DNA of 9,105 nucleotides, from contig USPM01000030.1 in the NCBI GenBank assembly GCA_900556715.1, positions 1 to 9,105 of the forward strand, written 5' to 3'. Shown here piece by piece: positions 1 through 6,803 of this stretch. The DNA is from an uncultured Megamonas sp. Its GTDB lineage: Bacteria; Bacillota_C; Negativicutes; Selenomonadales; Selenomonadaceae. A model generated the notes under the pieces. The model did not search any database. It saw only the letters and a list, made by a program, of their open reading frames with translations, and was not told the DNA's origin. Position numbers and translations under genes: made by a program. Position 1 is the first letter of the stretch. The number at the start of each line of letters is the position of its first letter.

Positions 1-11
1 TTTATCTATTA

Positions 12-539
12 TTAATTATTCGCATAAATTTGTAAAGTTAATTTCGCATTTATCGCATTATTTTGTATAAAAATATTGCTATCTTGTATACTTACTAATC
101 TATTATTTAAACTCAATTGATGTAAAAAATCAACTATGGAAAAATAATTTCCCTGTAAAGTAATCTCTATTTCTTGTTGTACTACATTATCTTGCATTTG
201 TTTTTCTTTAGGTGATACCTCTACAATATCAATAGCTGAATATTTTGCTATATCATTTAATTGCAATAAAAATTTTTCTTCATATATATCTGAAGGTATT
301 TTTTCATCTAGTAAATTTAAATTAAAATTTATTTTCTCTCTGTATTTATCTATATTTTGATTTTTAACCATAAAATCATGATAATTTTTCAATTCTTCCT
401 GTTGCTCGTTTTTTATATTCACTAAATTATCTATTCTAACCTCAATTATATTTTCTAAAAAAAATAGTACCATTACCCAAAGACTAATGATACTTATACA
501 AATAATTAAATGCTTATAATCCTGATATTTATATTTCAT
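12..539 (-). CDS. pilO: Type IV pilus inner-membrane alignment protein, PilO-like
   Basis: This 175-residue bitopic membrane protein has a short cytoplasmic N-terminus, one membrane helix (about 10-33), a coiled-coil stretch (35-80) and a small ferredoxin-like domain. Within this, EIEITLQGNYFSIVDFLHQL (123-142), then NNRLVSI, fits the PilO core pattern of a strand, a glycine turn, a helix with FL..L, then RLVS. PilO pairs with PilN in the inner membrane to connect the motor with the outer-membrane secretin. The ATG at 539 lies 2 nt after the PilMN stop, with GAGG of that gene's last codons acting as ribosome binding site at 5 nt. It ends at TAA (14-12), followed by another in-frame TAA and TAG. 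Confidence 0.88.
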   Translation of the reverse strand: MKYKYQDYKHLIICISIISLWVMVLFFLENIIEVRIDNLVNIKNEQQEELKNYHDFMVKNQNIDKYREKINFNLNLLDEKIPSDIYEEKFLLQLNDIAKYSAIDIVEVSPKEKQMQDNVVQQEIEITLQGNYFSIVDFLHQLSLNNRLVSIQDSNIFIQNNAINAKLTLQIYANN

Positions 540-541
540 CT

Positions 542-1780
542 TTACCTCATCACTATATTCATTTCAAAATCAATTAAATTATCATTTTCATTAAATTTTA
601 TTTCTCCCATCTCACTGGTTGCAAAAAATTTTATTTCTGTTAATTTTTCCTTATATTGAGCTATACTTTGATAATCCTTTGCCTTTCCTTTGATAAATAT
701 TTCTTTACCTTTTACTTTTATATCACTTAAAGCTACATTATCTACAGTTTTTGCACCTAAATTAATCAATATAGCATAAATATTTATAGATTTATCCTCT
801 AAAGTCTTCACTAAATTTTGTTTTTCTTTAATCGTTGATTCTTCTTGTTTTAATTCATTAATATCATCGATATCTCTTTGTACTAAAGCTAATTCTTCTT
901 TTACTATTTGTGCCTGATTTACTACTCGATAATATTTTGCAATTAAAAAGCCACCAAAAAAGCAACTAATAGATAACAATACAGTAATCAATAATAAATA
1001 TATATTTTTCCAATTAAAATAACTTATTAATTGTTTTTTAGGTAAAAATTCTTGATATTTTTTCTGTACAAAACACACTAAAAGCTTACAAAAATCATCA
1101 AATATTTCTATTTGTTCTTGCTCATCTTGTATATATTCTCTATCTATCTGCAATTCACAACTAAAAAAATTATCATCTTCTCTACTTGAAAACATTGATA
1201 TATACTCATCTTTCTGCTGTTTATAAATTTTTATCTCCTTAGAAGCAAATATACTCATTATTTCAAGATTTTGTTCCTCAGCAATTCGTTGCCACATAGC
1301 AATCAATTCTTTATCTAGCAAAGCAACATTTATATCATAACCATCTTTTAACACTTTTATATCATATGTATAACAATACTTTTCTATATCTATATCTATA
1401 TCTTCTTTTAACTCCCAATATAAAGCTTTCTCCACTTCTGCTATAGGTATCTGAGGAAAATTATACGCTAAATGCTTTTGCCATTCATCGGCAAAATTTA
1501 TTGCTAAATATTTTATTTTTTCCCTTTCTTGCTCACGACAAAACCTATACAAAACCTCTTGATAAAAATAAATATCTTCATTATTTTCTTGTATTTGTTC
1601 TTTATGAAAATGAACAATTTGCCATCTATCATCTGTTATTTTTTGTACTGTCGCTAAATATATTTCTTGCCTTTTAATATAAATAAAAATAAATCTATCC
1701 AAATCATTTACATATAAATTTCTTCCTATTTTCTTTAATTGCAATTTAACGTTCCCAACGCTGTACAATACAATCATCAT
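542..1780 (-). CDS. Fused PilM-PilN-like (GspL-like) inner-membrane alignment protein
   Basis: With the ATG at 1780 this is a 412-residue protein; the frame extends to another ATG at 1822 for 426 (numbering below uses 426). A cytoplasmic region (about 40-265) has no recognisable PilM/actin-fold nucleotide motif. One membrane helix (273-296, IYLLLITVLLSISC onward) follows, then a charged coiled-coil segment (300-345) and a PilN-like domain (347-426), with NLGAKTVDNVALSDIKVKG matching PilN's typical 'p.gv.l..i...g..i.i.G.a' pattern. Separate PilM and PilN are the norm in type IV pili; the single-chain layout resembles GspL of type II secretion. Position between the minor pilins and PilO supports this. 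The start is unclear: 1780, 1777, or TTG at 1744 just after the previous stop are all possible. PilO starts 2 nt downstream. Confidence 0.8.
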   Translation of the reverse strand: MMIVLYSVGNVKLQLKKIGRNLYVNDLDRFIFIYIKRQEIYLATVQKITDDRWQIVHFHKEQIQENNEDIYFYQEVLYRFCREQEREKIKYLAINFADEWQKHLAYNFPQIPIAEVEKALYWELKEDIDIDIEKYCYTYDIKVLKDGYDINVALLDKELIAMWQRIAEEQNLEIMSIFASKEIKIYKQQKDEYISMFSSREDDNFFSCELQIDREYIQDEQEQIEIFDDFCKLLVCFVQKKYQEFLPKKQLISYFNWKNIYLLLITVLLSISCFFGGFLIAKYYRVVNQAQIVKEELALVQRDIDDINELKQEESTIKEKQNLVKTLEDKSINIYAILINLGAKTVDNVALSDIKVKGKEIFIKGKAKDYQSIAQYKEKLTEIKFFATSEMGEIKFNENDNLIDFEMNIVMR

Positions 1781-2195
1781 CTTTCTTTTGCAGATATATA
1801 ATATTTTGATTGGTAATATCATTTAAACTACTTTCTACAATTAATTTATAAATATTTTCCTTCTCTGTTTTCAATAAATACGCTTTTATTTGCACTTGTT
1901 CATTCAATTTTTCATCTATAAATACTCGTTTATCTATATAAAAAATCTTGTCCATGTCATCTATCTCATTTGCTCTTGAACAAATTTCTTGCCACCTTGT
2001 TTTATCACCTTTAAAGTCTTCAATCATTTTCAAACTTTCACTTATAGTATAATTTTCTACATTTACATTGATTTTCAATAGATTTAAACTATCATTTTCT
2101 ATAATACTCATCTTATAAATACATAATGAAAAAATTATCATCATGCTTAAAACAATAAGCATAGATAAACTTATCGTCCCATCTTCTTTTTTCAT
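1746..2195 (-). CDS. Minor prepilin-like protein, PilX/GspK-position
   Basis: With the ATG at 2195 this is a 149-residue protein beginning MKKEDG, then TISLSMLIVLSMMIIFSLCIY, a hydrophobic segment (about 8-28). Gly6 resembles a prepilin cleavage glycine. Mature residue 1 would be Thr, and +5 is Ser rather than Glu; GspK-type tip pseudopilins also lack Glu+5. The remaining domain is not recognisable. The start was chosen because GAGG lies 8 nt upstream of the 2195 ATG, whereas the in-frame ATG at 2201 is too close to it and the ATG at 2240 lies inside the previous gene. As fourth in the minor pilin set it may cap the tip, but this is inferred from order only. Confidence 0.72.
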   Translation of the reverse strand: MKKEDGTISLSMLIVLSMMIIFSLCIYKMSIIENDSLNLLKINVNVENYTISESLKMIEDFKGDKTRWQEICSRANEIDDMDKIFYIDKRVFIDEKLNEQVQIKAYLLKTEKENIYKLIVESSLNDITNQNIIYLQKKDDDCIVQRWER

Positions 2196-2207
2196 GGTCA
2201 TGACCTC
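2193..2207 (-). promoter_or_regulatory. Ribosome binding site deciding the start at 2195
   Basis: On the minus strand, ATGAGGTCATGACCATG contains GAGG 8 nt before the second ATG (2195-2193) but only 2 nt before the first (2201-2199). The spacing favours the downstream start, which also lies beyond the previous gene's stop. Confidence 0.5.
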
Positions 2208-2214
2208 ATTTAAA

Positions 2215-2811
2215 CTAAGGATATATGTTTTCTGATGCATTTTGATTTCGTTGTAATATTACCGTGACGAGCTTAAACTCTTGATTTGTTCTATACGTTG
2301 TACCACTCACTTCCAATTGATATAAATCATCACCTATTTTTTGACAACTATAACTTATATTATCGTTGCCAAAATAATTGCCACTATTTAAAGGTTGCTT
2401 TGCTCGAATAGTATAAATTCCATTACTTAATTTAGATACTTCACAACGATAAATAATCGCACCTTCTTTACGAAAACCAATATACTTTTCCATATCATCA
2501 GAATTGGCTGTAGCTCTTCTTTTCGTTGCAATAATCAATGTTTCTCTTTTAGCAAAATCTATTTGGTCTATAATCTCATCAGCATAAGTGATTTCCGTCA
2601 CCATACTTTCAAAAATACTCTTTGTCTGTTGTTGCAACATCCAATTATCCACATAGGCTAAAATATTTTCACCAATTGCTTGTGCTACGATTAAAATTAC
2701 AATCAATAAACTAAATATAATTGGCAAAATAATCAATGTATTAATTAATAAAAATCCTCTATCATCATTTAATAATTTCTCGTCTTTGATATTCAATTTG
2801 TTCTTTATCAT
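2215..2811 (-). CDS. Minor prepilin, GspJ/PilW-like
   Basis: This 198-residue protein has a prepilin leader ending DDRG (Gly19), then FLLINTLIILPIIFSLLIVI, a hydrophobic helix with Phe at +1. Asn24 occupies mature position +5, where most pilins carry Glu. The rest is a larger soluble domain with strand-like segments, as in GspJ/PilW. Third position among the minor pilin genes supports this, though the assignment is by analogy. The ATG at 2811 lies 47 nt inside the preceding gene and has no good ribosome binding site. An in-frame TTG at 2796, giving a 14-residue leader, is another possible start. The end lies 19 nt before the chosen start of the next gene. Confidence 0.8.
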   Translation of the reverse strand: MIKNKLNIKDEKLLNDDRGFLLINTLIILPIIFSLLIVILIVAQAIGENILAYVDNWMLQQQTKSIFESMVTEITYADEIIDQIDFAKRETLIIATKRRATANSDDMEKYIGFRKEGAIIYRCEVSKLSNGIYTIRAKQPLNSGNYFGNDNISYSCQKIGDDLYQLEVSGTTYRTNQEFKLVTVILQRNQNASENIYP

Positions 2812-3127
2812 GATATTGCCATTTTATTTTCACACTAATTTCATATACATTATCTGCTAAGTTCTGTTCATCTTTATTTACGCTATAATTCATGCCATCA
2901 TATTCAATTTGACTTGGTATGATATCTTCCTGCTGTTTTTCCATGAGATTTAAATATCCCCAAGCCAAATATATCGCTGTCATTCTATAGCCATTGTTCA
3001 TTTGTTGATTTCTCAATAAAGCTACACAAGTAAACACCATCACTATACTCATCATCACACTTATCAAAATCAACACTTCTACACTAAAAAATCCATTTTC
3101 ATCATCCTGTAATTTTAAATTTTTCAT
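2765..3127 (-). CDS. Minor prepilin, GspI/PilV-like
   Basis: This 120-residue prepilin-like protein has a 12-residue leader ending ENG, predicted cleavage after Gly12, mature Phe+1 and Glu+5 (residue 17) in FFSVEVLILI, then a long hydrophobic helix to about residue 38 and a small C-terminal domain. It probably contributes to the tip complex that starts pilus assembly. Its position as the second of four minor pilins and its short length fit GspI/PilV, but that subclass is inferred from order and size. The ATG overlaps the preceding stop (ATGA, 3127-3124), and a strong GAGGAG ribosome binding site lies about 5 nt upstream, supporting the start and translational coupling. Confidence 0.83.
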   Translation of the reverse strand: MKNLKLQDDENGFFSVEVLILISVMMSIVMVFTCVALLRNQQMNNGYRMTAIYLAWGYLNLMEKQQEDIIPSQIEYDGMNYSVNKDEQNLADNVYEISVKIKWQYHDKEQIEYQRREIIK

Positions 3128-3567
3128 GATGACTCCTCATAAGCATTTACAATGCGAATTCTTCCTACACGACTAATCACAATATATTTTGCTATATTTC
3201 CTCGATAAACTTTTATCGTTTTATTCGGCCAACTATTATATAAACTATTTTGACGAAAAACGTATAAATTGGCATTATCCTCAAAATCCATTCTTATATC
3301 ATCAGATAAATAATGAACTTCTTCCGCTGCATTTTCATTTAATTTCAATATATATTTATCTCGATAAATATAACAAATAGGTCTAAAATCACTATCTTTC
3401 ATATAATGGTAATTTCTCGAACGCTCTTGTATATTCATCAATACATTGACTAAATTTATCGCTTCACTATCCACTTGTTGCTCTTCACTAGCAAAATCTA
3501 TAAACATCACACTTTGCGTACATAATGCTATAAATCCTGCTATTATGATCAATTCTACATACCACAT
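3124..3567 (-). CDS. GspH/FimT/ComGD-like minor pilin lacking a leader peptide
   Basis: This 147-residue protein begins MWYVELIIIAGFIAL. Aligned with prepilins, Glu5 coincides with the conserved Glu+5, so the initiating Met occupies the mature +1 position and there is no leader or cleavage glycine. In-frame TAG lies directly before the ATG, and TAA TAA before that, so no upstream in-frame leader exists. One hydrophobic helix (2-24) is followed by a soluble domain. The C-terminal YIVISRVGRIRIV segment (128-140), with GRIR at 135-138, fits the end of the GspH/FimT family, where a GRxR motif is reported to contact DNA in FimT. The gene starts 6 nt after the peptidase gene and overlaps the next by ATGA. 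Confidence 0.82.
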   Translation of the reverse strand: MWYVELIIIAGFIALCTQSVMFIDFASEEQQVDSEAINLVNVLMNIQERSRNYHYMKDSDFRPICYIYRDKYILKLNENAAEEVHYLSDDIRMDFEDNANLYVFRQNSLYNSWPNKTIKVYRGNIAKYIVISRVGRIRIVNAYEESS

Positions 3568-3573
3568 CTATTA

Positions 3574-4047
3574 TTAACCTATCAAATTAAACCACAAATT
3601 TAATATTCTATCAGCTTCCCAAAAAGCTATGATATTGCCTAAAATAAGCATAGGTGCAAAAGATATTCTGTCTTTTTTATTTACTTTATCTATATTCTTC
3701 AATAAAAAATATACTGCTATTATTCCGCCAATAATAAAGCTCAAATATATAGCTACAATACACTGCGGATAATTACACCACAATGACAAAACTACAGCTA
3801 ATTTTAAATCTCCTGCACCCATTAACTGCTTTGGATAAAAATATATTGTTCCAAAAATAATTAAATTTATCATTATCGACCAGATTACATTTTTTAAATC
3901 TACATCAAGAACAATCAACCTAATGGTTAGAATTATTGATAAACAGCATAAACTTTTATTTTTTATCTTCAATATTTTAAAATCTACCCAAGCAATCTTT
4001 GCTAAATACATACAAATAATCAAATCAAAAATATATTCTATCACCAT
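3574..4047 (-). CDS. Compact prepilin peptidase (A24 family, PilD/TadV-like)
   Basis: This 157-residue multispanning membrane protein is an aspartic prepilin peptidase that removes leaders on the cytoplasmic face of the membrane. Both catalytic aspartates are visible: Asp22 in WVDFKILKI and Asp80 in the GAGD motif (77-80), separated by hydrophobic helices. Classical PilD/ComC enzymes are about 220-290 residues and carry an N-terminal methyltransferase domain with a CxxC pair. That domain is absent, as in the TadV/CpaA/FlaK-type short peptidases. It lies 50 nt downstream of the major pilin and before the minor pilins, so these are its probable substrates. It ends in three consecutive in-frame stops (TAA TAA TAG), immediately followed by the next gene's ATG. 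Confidence 0.9.
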   Translation of the reverse strand: MVIEYIFDLIICMYLAKIAWVDFKILKIKNKSLCCLSIILTIRLIVLDVDLKNVIWSIMINLIIFGTIYFYPKQLMGAGDLKLAVVLSLWCNYPQCIVAIYLSFIIGGIIAVYFLLKNIDKVNKKDRISFAPMLILGNIIAFWEADRILNLWFNLIG

Positions 4048-4097
4048 TTAAATCTTTACCAACTTTAACGACAGCCCTTAATTTTAATATTTAACTT

Positions 4098-4526
4098 TTA
4101 TTCATTTCCGCTGTTTTTACCAAACTCCACCCTAGTTTTTCCCATAAATGTAGCATTTGTTTTATCTGAATTAAGACTATAATTTTCACCTGTTTCATTA
4201 GCAGTCAATACTCCATTTACATATACATCACCTGTAGGTGCTTTCACATTATCCACATCAATGTATTCACTTAAATCACTTATATTTTGTGGAGCTTTAT
4301 TATTTTGCACTTTATACATAGAAATTGCCGTATCCAAAGATTGTAAATCAGCCTGTACTCTAGATGTATTTGCCATAGCCAATGATTCATTAAATTTCGG
4401 CAAAGCTATTGCTGTTAAAATAGCAATGATAGCTACTACAATCATCATTTCAATTAAAGTAAAACCATCTTCATTTGTTTTCAATTGTCTTATTTTATTC
4501 ATCATTTTTATCATTCTTTCTCTCAT
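4098..4526 (-). CDS. Major type IV prepilin
   Basis: This 142-residue protein has a class III prepilin leader ending EDG, then the canonical FTLIEMMIVVAIIAIL helix. Cleavage is predicted after Gly21, giving Phe22 as mature residue 1 and Glu26 as the conserved Glu+5. The mature pilin is about 121 residues, with a small globular domain and no cysteines. It is the most canonical pilin in the window and lies just after pilC, as ComGC/PilA/PilE genes often do, so it is the likely main subunit. The start is uncertain: ATGs occur at 4526, 4514, 4505 and 4502. The one at 4514 has purine-rich GAGAGAAAG close upstream and would give a 17-residue leader. AGAGAGG follows the pilC stop but sits about 15 nt from the 4526 ATG. 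Confidence 0.93.
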   Translation of the reverse strand: MRERMIKMMNKIRQLKTNEDGFTLIEMMIVVAIIAILTAIALPKFNESLAMANTSRVQADLQSLDTAISMYKVQNNKAPQNISDLSEYIDVDNVKAPTGDVYVNGVLTANETGENYSLNSDKTNATFMGKTRVEFGKNSGNE

Positions 4527-4546
4527 TAAAACTTTATAATACCTCT

Positions 4547-5764
4547 CTACATGCCAATATTATTTATTAAATCAAATAAAGGCATAATAATAGCTATAAC
4601 AAATATTCCCACTATAACGCCTACACTTACCATTAAAACTGGCTCTAACATCTGCAAACATATTTTTATAGTATTATCTATTTCTTTTTCCCAAAAGACT
4701 ATCAAATATGACAACATTTCTTTTAACATACCTGATTTTTCACCAATATCTATAAATTCCTGTAGAATATTTAAATTTAATGATACCTTAGCAAAAGAAT
4801 TTGCTAGTGAAAAACCTTGTATTATCAAATTCTGCACAGATTTTAAACTATCTTGAATCAATATATTTTTATTACTAGCTAACATAATATTTAATGTTTC
4901 ATCTATACTGATACCGCTATTCAACAAAAATGCTAATTGATGCACTATATTCAATAAATAATACTTTTTCAAAAAATCACCTATTAACGGGAGTTGTAAA
5001 AAAATTTTTTTTGATTTTAACTTAAAATCATCTTTTTGATTTAAAATCATGATACTTATAAAAATAAACATCAATACTATACAAAGTTTTAAAAAATGTG
5101 ATTTTACATTCAAACCAATCGATAAAATAACAGCCGTCAAATAAGGTAAATCAATATGCATACGTTGAAAAATATCTGCAAATGCTGGAATAACTAAAAA
5201 AATCATCAGTCCAATTACTATACATAAAATAAACAATAAACATAAAGGATAAATACATATCTGTCTTATTTTTTGTTTTAATTCATATTGTTTAGCTAAA
5301 AATTCTCCTGTATCTTTCAAAGCATTTGCCAATAATCCTGTATGTTCGGCTATCTGCACTGAACTTACTAGATAAGCTGGTAAATTAAACTTTTGCCAAA
5401 TCGATGATAAACTAGCTCCTTCTTTTAATCCCATTATTGTCTTTTCAATAAAAGTTTTCATCATTTTATCTTGTAAATTATGCTGTACTATTTGCAAAGC
5501 TTCTATAATATCTATACCGGACTCTAAGATAATTGCTAATTGTTGACAAAGCAAAATTATATCTTTTTGCGTAATATTTTTATCTTTTCCTATACTTTGT
5601 ATATATTCTTTTATACTATAGATATCATTATTATGGATAGCTATTATTAAATATTGCTCATGCTTTAAATAGTCAATTACTTCTAATTTACTATTTGCCA
5701 CTAAAGAGCCTTTAATTAAATTGCCACTACGATAGTCTCTGGCCTCATAAAAAAATTTTTGCAT
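4547..5764 (-). CDS. pilC: Type IV pilus inner-membrane platform protein, GspF/PilC family
   Basis: This 405-residue polytopic membrane protein of the T2SSF family links the cytoplasmic ATPases to pilin assembly. It begins with the typical YEARD opening (6-10), followed by two homologous cytoplasmic domains. The first has QLAIILESGIDIIEAL (75-90) and AEHTG (139-143); the second has QLAFLLNSGISIDETL (276-291) and GEKSG (341-345). Membrane segments lie near 170-195, 222-242 and 374-396. Length and layout are normal for the family. It starts 4 nt after pilT and ends 20 nt before the major pilin gene. The coding strand contains long A/T runs, such as A7T8 on the plus strand near 4998-5012, which reflects low G+C and could be slippage-prone. 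Confidence 0.94.
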   Translation of the reverse strand: MQKFFYEARDYRSGNLIKGSLVANSKLEVIDYLKHEQYLIIAIHNNDIYSIKEYIQSIGKDKNITQKDIILLCQQLAIILESGIDIIEALQIVQHNLQDKMMKTFIEKTIMGLKEGASLSSIWQKFNLPAYLVSSVQIAEHTGLLANALKDTGEFLAKQYELKQKIRQICIYPLCLLFILCIVIGLMIFLVIPAFADIFQRMHIDLPYLTAVILSIGLNVKSHFLKLCIVLMFIFISIMILNQKDDFKLKSKKIFLQLPLIGDFLKKYYLLNIVHQLAFLLNSGISIDETLNIMLASNKNILIQDSLKSVQNLIIQGFSLANSFAKVSLNLNILQEFIDIGEKSGMLKEMLSYLIVFWEKEIDNTIKICLQMLEPVLMVSVGVIVGIFVIAIIMPLFDLINNIGM

Positions 5765-5768
5765 AATT

Positions 5769-6803
5769 CTAACCCATATATTGTTTTACTTTATTTTCAT
5801 CTACCAATTTTGCCTTAATTAATTTCAAAATATCATCTCGCATAAATTGCATTCCCATTTTTTTACTCAATTGCATCTGTGAAATTAATTGTGCTAATTG
5901 ATTTTTAGCGATTAAATTTTTTACAGCCATACTAGCCAATAAAATATCCATGCAACAAACTAAATCATTATTTAATGTTGGCACCAACTTTTGAATAATA
6001 ATGCTATTTAAAGAACTAGCTATTTGCATACTAACAGCTTCTATCTGTTTTTGATTAAAAAAACTTTCCATTCGTATTATCGCTTCCACTACTGAAGAAG
6101 CATGTAGTGTTCCTAATACTAAATGACCTGTTTCAGCTGCATTTAAACAAGCCTTCATTGTTTCTGAATCTCTTATTTCACCTACCATGATCACATCTGG
6201 ATCTTGTCGCATTGCCATTTTTATAGCATCACTAAAATTTTCAAAATCTACATGGTATTCTCGTTGATGAATTAATGATTTTTTATTCGTAAATACATAT
6301 TCAATAGGCTCTTCTAACGTTATGATATGTTTGTATTTATTTTGATTTAAATACTCTATCATCGAAGCTAATGTCGTAGATTTTCCTGTTCCGGTAGCTC
6401 CACAAATTAAAATCAATCCATTATCATTATGCAAAATATTTTGTAAAATTTCTTGCTGGTAAAATTCACTTATAGATTTTACTTTGTCATTTATCAATCT
6501 AATAGCTAAACTGTAACCTTTATAAATAGCATAAATGTTTATTCTAAATCGATGCTTAGCAAATTCATAAGCAAAATCAATTACTTTTTCGCTTCTAAAT
6601 ATATGCTGTTGTCTTTCATTTAATATAGTAGTTATTATTTCCTCAAAATCTTTACTCGAAAAAATTTCACCTACTAATATTTTTAATTCACTCTTTTGGC
6701 GATAATATATACATTCATTTGTAGTCAAATGAACATCTGACCATCTTCCTTCAATTGCTTTTTGCAAAACTTCTAGGAATTTCTTCAATTTGATATACTC
6801 CAT
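5769..6803 (-). CDS. pilT: Type IV pilus retraction ATPase, PilT-like
   Basis: This 344-residue secretion-superfamily ATPase is predicted to depolymerise the pilus, producing the retraction needed for twitching and DNA uptake. It has SDVHLT near 22-27, Walker A GATGTGKST (135-143), Asp box TLEEPIE (162-168), Walker B DPDVIMVGEIRD (201-212), and His box TGHLVLGTLH (225-234). There is no CxxC zinc unit, and the length fits PilT rather than PilB. AVKNLIAK (293-300) matches the position and shape of PilT's AIRNLIRE retraction motif but is degenerate. The ATG at 6803 has GGAAG 7 nt upstream, inside the end of pilB, so the 53-nt overlap appears genuine and suggests translational coupling. Its stop is 4 nt before pilC. 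Confidence 0.93.
   Translation of the reverse strand: MEYIKLKKFLEVLQKAIEGRWSDVHLTTNECIYYRQKSELKILVGEIFSSKDFEEIITTILNERQQHIFRSEKVIDFAYEFAKHRFRINIYAIYKGYSLAIRLINDKVKSISEFYQQEILQNILHNDNGLILICGATGTGKSTTLASMIEYLNQNKYKHIITLEEPIEYVFTNKKSLIHQREYHVDFENFSDAIKMAMRQDPDVIMVGEIRDSETMKACLNAAETGHLVLGTLHASSVVEAIIRMESFFNQKQIEAVSMQIASSLNSIIIQKLVPTLNNDLVCCMDILLASMAVKNLIAKNQLAQLISQMQLSKKMGMQFMRDDILKLIKAKLVDENKVKQYMG

Noticed and set aside
1384..1402. Three tandem hexamers (TATATC) on the plus strand within the PilMN gene
   Set aside because: The unit is six bases, so slippage would keep the frame (DIDIDI in the protein). With only about three copies in AT-rich DNA it is not a convincing phase-variation tract.
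1744..1822. Start of the PilMN-like gene at the first ATG (1822)
   Set aside because: It would overlap the previous gene by 77 nt and has no clear ribosome binding site. The added residues do not match the family. 1780 or TTG 1744 are more likely, but this is unresolved.
4048..4097. Terminator or processing hairpin after the major pilin gene
   Set aside because: I looked for an inverted repeat in the 50-nt gap and found none of useful length, so no feature was called.
3189..4856. Plus-strand open frames at 3189-3380, 4261-4539 and 4551-4856
   Set aside because: They lie opposite strongly supported minus-strand genes (minor pilin, major pilin, pilC), have no recognisable domains, and arise from AT-rich composition.
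4998..5012. A7T8 homopolymer run in pilC as a phase-variable switch
   Set aside because: Such runs are common at this base composition, and the frame is intact. There is no independent sign of switching.
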